From Bacteroidales bacterium (GTDB lineage: Bacteria; Bacteroidota; Bacteroidia; Bacteroidales; UBA12077), in NCBI GenBank assembly GCA_030600865.1, contig JAUVUS010000216.1, forward strand, positions 1 to 5,295: a stretch of DNA of 5,295 bases. The letters run 5' to 3'. Under the pieces are notes generated by a model. That model was not told the origin of the DNA. It searched no databases and worked only from the letters and a program-made list of their open reading frames with translations. Position 1 is the stretch's first letter; the number at the start of each line of letters is the position of its first letter. This document shows positions 1 through 5,295 of the stretch, piece after piece. The position numbers and the translations under genes were made by a program.

Positions 1-491
1 AATCAGTTGAAAAATTTAATGCTTCAGATTTTAATTATAATTTATTTGAATTGTTTGCAGCAGAGAGCACAAGAATATTCTTAATAGGAGGCGATTTTTC
101 AGAAGAAAATATTTTTAAGAAGACTAAAGCTGATTGTATCAATATAGTCGGCTATTCATCTGGTTTTTTTGAAAGTAGAGATTATGGAAACTTAGTTAAA
201 TCAATTAGAAGCACTGCACCAAATGTTGTAATTATTGGAATGGGAGTTTCAAAACAGGAACTTTTAGCTGCGGAATTATCCAAATCAATAACTGTTGATG
301 AAATAATATGTGTCGGTAACTTTTTAGAATTCTACTTTGGTACAAAGCCCAGAATTCCCAGCTTATTAAGAAACGTTGGTATTGAATGGCTTTTTAGATT
401 AATAAGTGAACCAAAAAGGTTGTGGAAAAGATATTTATTGGGGGTTCCAAAATTTATCGCGAATATAATTCAAGTGAAGAAGGTATTGTAA
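1..491 (+). CDS. WecG/TagA/CpsF-family (GT26) glycosyltransferase, 5'-truncated by window edge
   Basis: This is the C-terminal part of a glycosyltransferase of the WecG/TagA/CpsF family. These enzymes transfer a sugar such as N-acetylmannosamine or its uronic acid from a UDP-sugar to an undecaprenyl-diphosphate-linked acceptor at the inner membrane face, for surface polysaccharide synthesis. The frame is open from position 3 to the TAA at 489-491 (162 codons), so the TTG at 51 is probably internal and the true start is upstream; full members are about 240-260 residues. Visible family features are a Rossmann-like strand ending in IGGD (84-95), the GMGVSKQE segment (237-260) matching the usual GLGxPKQE, a VGNFLEFYFG stretch matching the VGGxFDFxAG region, and the C-terminal VGIEWLFRL...EPKR...RYLLG block (375-443), matching GLEWLYRL..EPRR..RYL. 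That arginine-rich tail is known in TagA to help complete the active site and contact the membrane. The second glycine of VGG is Asn here and RAP is RIP. The exact sugar and acceptor cannot be read from the sequence. Confidence 0.9.
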   Translation, partial: SVEKFNASDFNYNLFELFAAESTRIFLIGGDFSEENIFKKTKADCINIVGYSSGFFESRDYGNLVKSIRSTAPNVVIIGMGVSKQELLAAELSKSITVDEIICVGNFLEFYFGTKPRIPSLLRNVGIEWLFRLISEPKRLWKRYLLGVPKFIANIIQVKKVL

Positions 492-534
492 CCTCTTATA
501 TAGAAAATTATCGGTAATTGCCTTTTGGGTTGCC

Positions 535-557
535 AGTTCTTCAAATTGTTTAGAACT
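535..557. repeat. weak inverted repeat between the two genes (AGTTCT-N11-AGAACT)
   Basis: A perfect 6-bp inverted repeat with an 11-base spacer lies in the 91-base gap, 44 bases after the glycosyltransferase stop and 25 bases before the next ATG. It could be a small operator or a weak hairpin. The stem has only two G-C pairs and no U-run directly follows, so it is a poor candidate for an intrinsic terminator. The rest of the gap shows no convincing promoter. A TTGCCA at 530-535 followed after 15 bases by TAGAAC is a poor sigma-70-like match, and I do not annotate it. Chance occurrence is quite possible. Confidence 0.2.
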
Positions 558-582
558 TAGATTACAGTTTTAGAAAATTCTT

Positions 583-3500
583 ATGAGCATGAACTACATT
601 ATTAAAATAGTATTTATAACATTATTTCCTTTGATTGTGAATCTCTTTCCACAAGAGAAAGATATTGATTATACATCTGATGGTTTTATCTACTCGTTAA
701 ATATTGATAAAGAACCTTATACAATTGAAGGACAGCAGAAAAGAATTATTAATTATTATAATGCCATTGATGAGAATAATCCCGGTTCACCCGCATTACC
801 CTCCAAAACCCTTATTGTTGCGCTACCACCTTATAGCAATCTTAAAGTACAACTGATAAATCAAAAATCTGATTTTATACAAAACGTGATACCCAGAAGT
901 AATCCTAAAATTAATTTGGCAAGCGATTCAAGTCTAATTTATACTGAAACACAGATTGAGCAAAAACATTACAGGTCAGAATTATTCCCTTCTCAACAAT
1001 TTGAAATAACTAGTTATACCTGGATAAGAGATTATTATTGTGCGATCATTAAAATAAAAACGCATCGTTACAACTGGCAGAAAAGACAAGTAGAAATTCT
1101 TAGCACTGCGAAATTAAAAGTTCAATTTGATGAACAAGAACCTTTTAACCTGAATACATCCAGCGAAGGCAACTTCGATGAATCCTTGAAAGATGTGATA
1201 ATTAATTATGAACAAGCAAAAAATTTCAGATCCTTTCAACCGTTGCTTGCGCAGGATGATTCAACAGGAAACTGGATAGATTATTCAATGGAGTATGTAA
1301 AATTAAAAACACCTAATGATGGAATTTACAGGATTTATTATGATGATGTTATCGATTATGGTTTAAGCCCCGCTCAGATTAATCCTTTAACTTTTAAAGT
1401 ATATTGGAAAGGTCAGCAAATCTCATTATTTGTTTTTGGGGAGAACGATAATTCATTTGATCCTGGTGACTACATAGAATTTTGGGCAACTAAGAATTAT
1501 GGTGCACCAAGTTATAGAACTTTGGTTGACAAAGGTGAAGAGTATTTAGAATATATGAATAGATATACTGATACATCTTTTGTTTGGCTATCCTGGGATG
1601 GAGAAAATGGTTATAGAACTACGATGGTAAATAACTTCCTACAAAATCTTACTGACACAATTTCTACTCATATTGTTAGTATTCATCTGGAAGAGAACAC
1701 ACGTCTTTGGTATTATGGAAATATCCAACCAAGAGTGCAGCTTCCTTTCTGGCAGGAAAATAAATACTGGAAATGGCTCCAGGTAACCAATAATAGTAAT
1801 AAAAAATTTGAATTTGATGCCGAATCAGTTGTGCCGAACACCCCTGTTTTTACATTATCACGCCTTAGCAGTTGGTTTGTTGATACTCAAATAATTTGGA
1901 ACAATGCACATAAATACGGTGCTAAAATGAACTCAACTGATATTATAGATAGCGTTACTTTTGATTTTGAAGACCAAGGTAGCCTGGAAGCTATCTTTAA
2001 CTCAAATGATTTGATAGAAGGTTTAAACAAATATAGAATGGCTGGAATGCCTAACGATTCTAATTCTACAAATAAGGTATTAGTTGATTGGGTTGATATA
2101 GATTATTATCAATATACTAATGCTGTTAATGATTCAATTTTAATTAACATTCCGGATTCTGTATCAACAGGCTTACGAGTAATAAGGGTTCAGAACATAA
2201 CTGTCGATAGTACAAGTTTATTGGTTTATAAAATCAATCCAATAATGAAAAATATTGTAAAATTTCTATTGATTAATAATACTTTGACTTTTACAGATAC
2301 TGTAAGTGGCGGTGATAGCTATTTTATTATTAGTGATGATTATTTGCAAACCCCTGACTTCATAAAGAAAAAACAATTTATTAATTTAAGAGACGTTTCA
2401 ATACAAGCAGATTACATAATAGTTTCAAGTAAAATACTTGCGCTGTCAGTTTCTGAATACCAAAATTTTATCCGCAGCAATTATGATGTTAATATTCATA
2501 CAGCTTTTGTTGATGATATTTATGATGAATTTGGATTTGGTTATTTGAGTCCTGAATCAATTAAAGAATTTTTAAAATATGCTAACAATTATTGGCAATC
2601 ACCTAAACCATCTTATCTTACAATAATTGGTGATGCAACGTATGATTATAAGGATTATTTAGTTGATGTTCCGTCCCCGAGAAAGAAAATTATCGTACCT
2701 TCTTACGGAAATCCTGTAAGTGATGTTTGGTTTACAACATGGGATACGACACAGGTTGATATTCAGCAGATGTTTGTCGGTAGAATCCCAGCAAATACCA
2801 ATGAAGAAGTTTATCATTACTTAGATAAACATCAAACTTATATTAACCGGGGTTTTGATGAATGGAATAAGAAGTTTTTATTTTTTAGTGGAGGTAATCC
2901 AAATCTGGTATCGGAGCTAAACCAGATAAAACAAGCTAATGATGTTGTGCTTAATAGTATTGTTGAGCCATCGCCAGTAGGTGGCAGCGGCATTCATTTT
3001 TATAAAACAATCGATCCGCCTACTAACTTCGGACCTTTTACTTTTGAAGAAATACAGGATGGTATTGATGAAGGAGGTTTGTTTATCTCCTACATTGGTC
3101 ATAGTGGAACCCGTACGTGGGACAATGGGATTACTGATGTTGATAATCTTGAGAATGCATACGATGATAGGCATCCCTTAGTTACTGATAACGGATGTTC
3201 TACAGGAAAGTTTGCAGAACCTGATGTTGATGCATTTGGAGAGTTGTTCGTCAATCAAGATGAAAGAGGACAGGCAATCATATACGTGGGGAATACAAGC
3301 TTAGGTTATACTTCTACCGCGTTTAGAATGCCTGAAGTATTTTATAATCGTTTGATTACAAACCCGTCGGAGAGTGTTGGAAAAACTCATTATTTGGCCA
3401 AGATGGACAATTTTAATCAGAATGGTTTCGGTACAGTAAATAGACTTTATAACTATACTAACATATTGCTAGGCGACCCAATAATTAAGTTTGCTGCACC

Positions 3501-5295
3501 AGAAAAACCTAATTTCGTAGCAAAACCGGATTTTATTAGAATTTTGGAATCAGTGCTAACTGAGAATGATGATTCTGCAAATGTTGAATTGATAGTTACT
3601 AACATGGGAAGAGCAGATATCGATTCAGTAAATATTCTCGTTACAGGTTATCATTCGGATTCAACCCTTTCTAATGTTCAACTAAATTTATCCTCACCAC
3701 TCTTTAAGGATACTATTAACATTGTAATACCAATTTTTGGATTAGTGGGTGAACATACTCTGCGTGTAGAAATGGATCCCGATAACTTAGTAGATGAGAT
3801 ATCTAAAGATGATAACCTCGCCAGTATAAACTTTCTAGTCTCTTCAACTAACCTTCGCCCGGTTGAAGCGGAAAACTTTTATACATCTAGCCGTTCCATA
3901 ATTACTTTGTTAAATCCAACCATTCAAAGTGAAGAAAATCCCGATAATATTGAATTTGCGATTTCAACAACTGATTCATTCATAAATCCAATTGTTCAAA
4001 TAAAAGATTTAGATACTTTAGCTACTAGAGTAGCTCTTAATGGATTAAACTCTCAGCAAAGATATTATTGGCATACACGGTTAAATGCAGAACAATTTGA
4101 ATGGAGTTCAACATATTCCTTTTACAATGAGAATGAATATAGTTGGTTTTTAAATAGCTCTTTTAAAGCCAATGATATTACAGAAAATCAAGTAAACTTT
4201 GATTCTACTTCTAATTCATGGTTCATTAGTTTAATTAACAATGAACTAAAGTTAACTTCTTCTGGAGCGAATGATGGTGAATTTGGGTCTATTCAGTACA
4301 ATGGAGAAGAAATCTTGCCCAATACATTTTATTGGGGAATAGCAACTGCAGAGTTAGATACTGTTACGTTAGTTCCATCCAATGAAAAATATTTTGTTGG
4401 TCTTAGCATTGATGAAAATGCTGATTCTCTTATCAATTACATCGGATCTTTGGCTGTTGGTACTCCTCTCATAATGGTGATAAGTTCTGATGCAGCTCAA
4501 ACGGTTCTTGGATTTAGTGGTGGAACTCCTGTTCGGCAAGCTATTGAAACTTTGGGGAGTGTATATATTGATAGTGTAAGATATAGAGATTCCTGGTGTA
4601 TGATTGGTATTAAAGGTGCTCCAACTGGTGGTGTCCTTGAATCATTTTCAAGAAGATTCAATGGAACTGCAAGCATAGATACATCAAAAGAATTATTGGC
4701 TGATAACGGTTTTATTCACCTTCCTCGAATAAAAAATTCTGTGAATTGGCAAAGTGTTTTCAAATCAGATTCGATTGCCGCTGGTTCCAGCTTAGATTAT
4801 CTTGTTCGTGGAATTAAATCAGATAATGTAATAGACACTTTGAGGACGATTTCATTTACAGGTGATTCGGCTGATTTGTCTTTTATTAATGTAAAAGTTT
4901 ATCCTCAAATTGATTTCATCGTGAATTTTACTGCTAATAGTTCTTTTAACTCACCCAAATTCTATTCTTTAGGAGTTAACTTTGTTCCTCCTCCCGAACT
5001 CGGCACAAACTACCAGGTGGTTAATTCCACGGCGGATACGGTTACTATTGGCGAGGATGTAGGACTTAGCTTTTTTGTTTATAATGTGGGCGAAAGTACA
5101 GCCGATAGTTTTAAGGTTAAGGTGGAGATCATTAATGATGATAACTCCCGTAATACTATCTTTGAACAAATTGTGGATTCACTCGGTTCAGAGCAGCGAA
5201 AATATTTTGAAATAAATTATAATACATCTTCCGGTACAGGAGCTAAAACATTCCTGATTAACATAGACTCCGATAAACAAATTACTGAACTTTAT
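583..5295 (+). CDS. PorU2-like C25 (gingipain-family) cysteine peptidase with CARDB, FN3-like and ILEI-like modules, 3'-truncated by window edge
   Basis: The frame runs 1571 codons from ATG 583 without a stop. The ATG at 589 is an equally possible start; neither has a Shine-Dalgarno site. Residues 1-24 look like a signal peptide (hydrophobic run IIKIVFITLFPLIV). Residues 27-185 resemble the C25 propeptide region (GSPALP at 68-73). Residues 230-300 carry the PorU2-type start (YVKLKTPNDGIYRI, then FDPGDYIEFW). VDWVDIDYY (501-509) is another hallmark. The peptidase domain spans about 608-972: ADYIIV, YDEFGFG, IIGDATYDYK, VSDVWF, VGRIP, YIGHSG with putative catalytic His840, NGCSTGKF with putative nucleophile Cys872, and closing LLGDP. 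After it come a CARDB-like module (979-1087), an FN3-like module (1088-1180), an ILEI/PANDER-like module (about 1225-1365), a beta-rich linker ending in PPELG, and the start of a second CARDB-like module (1471 on). The family includes gingipains and the PorU sortase of the type IX secretion system, acting at or outside the outer membrane. Sortase versus secreted peptidase is undecided; any C-terminal sorting domain lies beyond the window. Confidence 0.88.
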   Translation, partial: MSMNYIIKIVFITLFPLIVNLFPQEKDIDYTSDGFIYSLNIDKEPYTIEGQQKRIINYYNAIDENNPGSPALPSKTLIVALPPYSNLKVQLINQKSDFIQNVIPRSNPKINLASDSSLIYTETQIEQKHYRSELFPSQQFEITSYTWIRDYYCAIIKIKTHRYNWQKRQVEILSTAKLKVQFDEQEPFNLNTSSEGNFDESLKDVIINYEQAKNFRSFQPLLAQDDSTGNWIDYSMEYVKLKTPNDGIYRIYYDDVIDYGLSPAQINPLTFKVYWKGQQISLFVFGENDNSFDPGDYIEFWATKNYGAPSYRTLVDKGEEYLEYMNRYTDTSFVWLSWDGENGYRTTMVNNFLQNLTDTISTHIVSIHLEENTRLWYYGNIQPRVQLPFWQENKYWKWLQVTNNSNKKFEFDAESVVPNTPVFTLSRLSSWFVDTQIIWNNAHKYGAKMNSTDIIDSVTFDFEDQGSLEAIFNSNDLIEGLNKYRMAGMPNDSNSTNKVLVDWVDIDYYQYTNAVNDSILINIPDSVSTGLRVIRVQNITVDSTSLLVYKINPIMKNIVKFLLINNTLTFTDTVSGGDSYFIISDDYLQTPDFIKKKQFINLRDVSIQADYIIVSSKILALSVSEYQNFIRSNYDVNIHTAFVDDIYDEFGFGYLSPESIKEFLKYANNYWQSPKPSYLTIIGDATYDYKDYLVDVPSPRKKIIVPSYGNPVSDVWFTTWDTTQVDIQQMFVGRIPANTNEEVYHYLDKHQTYINRGFDEWNKKFLFFSGGNPNLVSELNQIKQANDVVLNSIVEPSPVGGSGIHFYKTIDPPTNFGPFTFEEIQDGIDEGGLFISYIGHSGTRTWDNGITDVDNLENAYDDRHPLVTDNGCSTGKFAEPDVDAFGELFVNQDERGQAIIYVGNTSLGYTSTAFRMPEVFYNRLITNPSESVGKTHYLAKMDNFNQNGFGTVNRLYNYTNILLGDPIIKFAAPEKPNFVAKPDFIRILESVLTENDDSANVELIVTNMGRADIDSVNILVTGYHSDSTLSNVQLNLSSPLFKDTINIVIPIFGLVGEHTLRVEMDPDNLVDEISKDDNLASINFLVSSTNLRPVEAENFYTSSRSIITLLNPTIQSEENPDNIEFAISTTDSFINPIVQIKDLDTLATRVALNGLNSQQRYYWHTRLNAEQFEWSSTYSFYNENEYSWFLNSSFKANDITENQVNFDSTSNSWFISLINNELKLTSSGANDGEFGSIQYNGEEILPNTFYWGIATAELDTVTLVPSNEKYFVGLSIDENADSLINYIGSLAVGTPLIMVISSDAAQTVLGFSGGTPVRQAIETLGSVYIDSVRYRDSWCMIGIKGAPTGGVLESFSRRFNGTASIDTSKELLADNGFIHLPRIKNSVNWQSVFKSDSIAAGSSLDYLVRGIKSDNVIDTLRTISFTGDSADLSFINVKVYPQIDFIVNFTANSSFNSPKFYSLGVNFVPPPELGTNYQVVNSTADTVTIGEDVGLSFFVYNVGESTADSFKVKVEIINDDNSRNTIFEQIVDSLGSEQRKYFEINYNTSSGTGAKTFLINIDSDKQITELY

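Noticed and set aside
51..53. TTG at 51 as the start of the glycosyltransferase
   Set aside because: The frame stays open to the left edge, and the residues before it (VEKFNASDFNYNLFEL) fit the family region preceding the IFLIGG strand, so the gene begins outside the window.
506..519. AATTA-TCGG-TAATT hairpin after the glycosyltransferase stop, considered as a terminator
   Set aside because: The stem is 5 bp, all A-T, with a 4-base loop. It is too weak for an intrinsic terminator, and no T-run immediately follows it.
3071..3077. Perfect Shine-Dalgarno-like AAGGAGG
   Set aside because: It is within codons for Glu830-Gly831-Gly832 of the peptidase domain and has no suitably spaced start opening a meaningful frame.
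2917..3174. 85-codon open frame on the minus strand
   Set aside because: It lies wholly inside the C25 peptidase domain, antisense to the catalytic region. Its translation shows no recognisable domain, and the plus-strand frame has strong family motifs.
2981..3181. 66-codon open frame on the plus strand in another frame
   Set aside because: It overlaps the His840 region of the large gene out of frame and has no recognisable protein features.
4969..5169. 66-codon open frame on the minus strand
   Set aside because: It is antisense to the second CARDB-like module, with no recognisable family and no separate gene context.

Overview
The window is AT-rich (most coding lines are roughly 25-40% G+C, by eye) and reads on the plus strand throughout. 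It holds two partial genes separated by a 91-base gap. The large protein is built like surface or secreted proteins handled by the type IX secretion system (T9SS): a signal peptide, a gingipain-type propeptide-like region, a C25 peptidase domain, and CARDB and FN3-like modules. This architecture, the base composition and the lack of a Shine-Dalgarno site before the start point to the Bacteroidota/Ignavibacteriota/Chlorobi group. An Ignavibacteria-like organism is my best guess from style alone; no marker gene is present to prove it.

Layout: positions 1-491 hold the 3' part (162 complete codons) of a WecG/TagA/CpsF-family (GT26) glycosyltransferase, whose start lies before the window. Positions 492-582 are a short intergenic gap with only a weak 6-bp inverted repeat. 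Positions 583-5295 form a single open frame of 1571 codons with no stop, running off the right edge. It encodes a very large PorU2-like C25 (gingipain-family) cysteine peptidase. Its putative His840/Cys872 pair is 32 residues apart, close to the spacing of the gingipain catalytic His and Cys. No gene was found on the minus strand.

The most interesting feature is downstream of the peptidase domain. Between two CARDB-like modules there is an FN3-like module and then a segment (about residues 1225-1365) that closely resembles the ILEI/PANDER-like 'GG' domain of animal FAM3 cytokine-like proteins and POMGNT1. The glycosyltransferase would make a surface polysaccharide or glycolipid. T9SS sortases of the PorU type attach cargo to an anionic lipopolysaccharide, so the adjacency may be functional, but the two genes may equally be unrelated neighbours.
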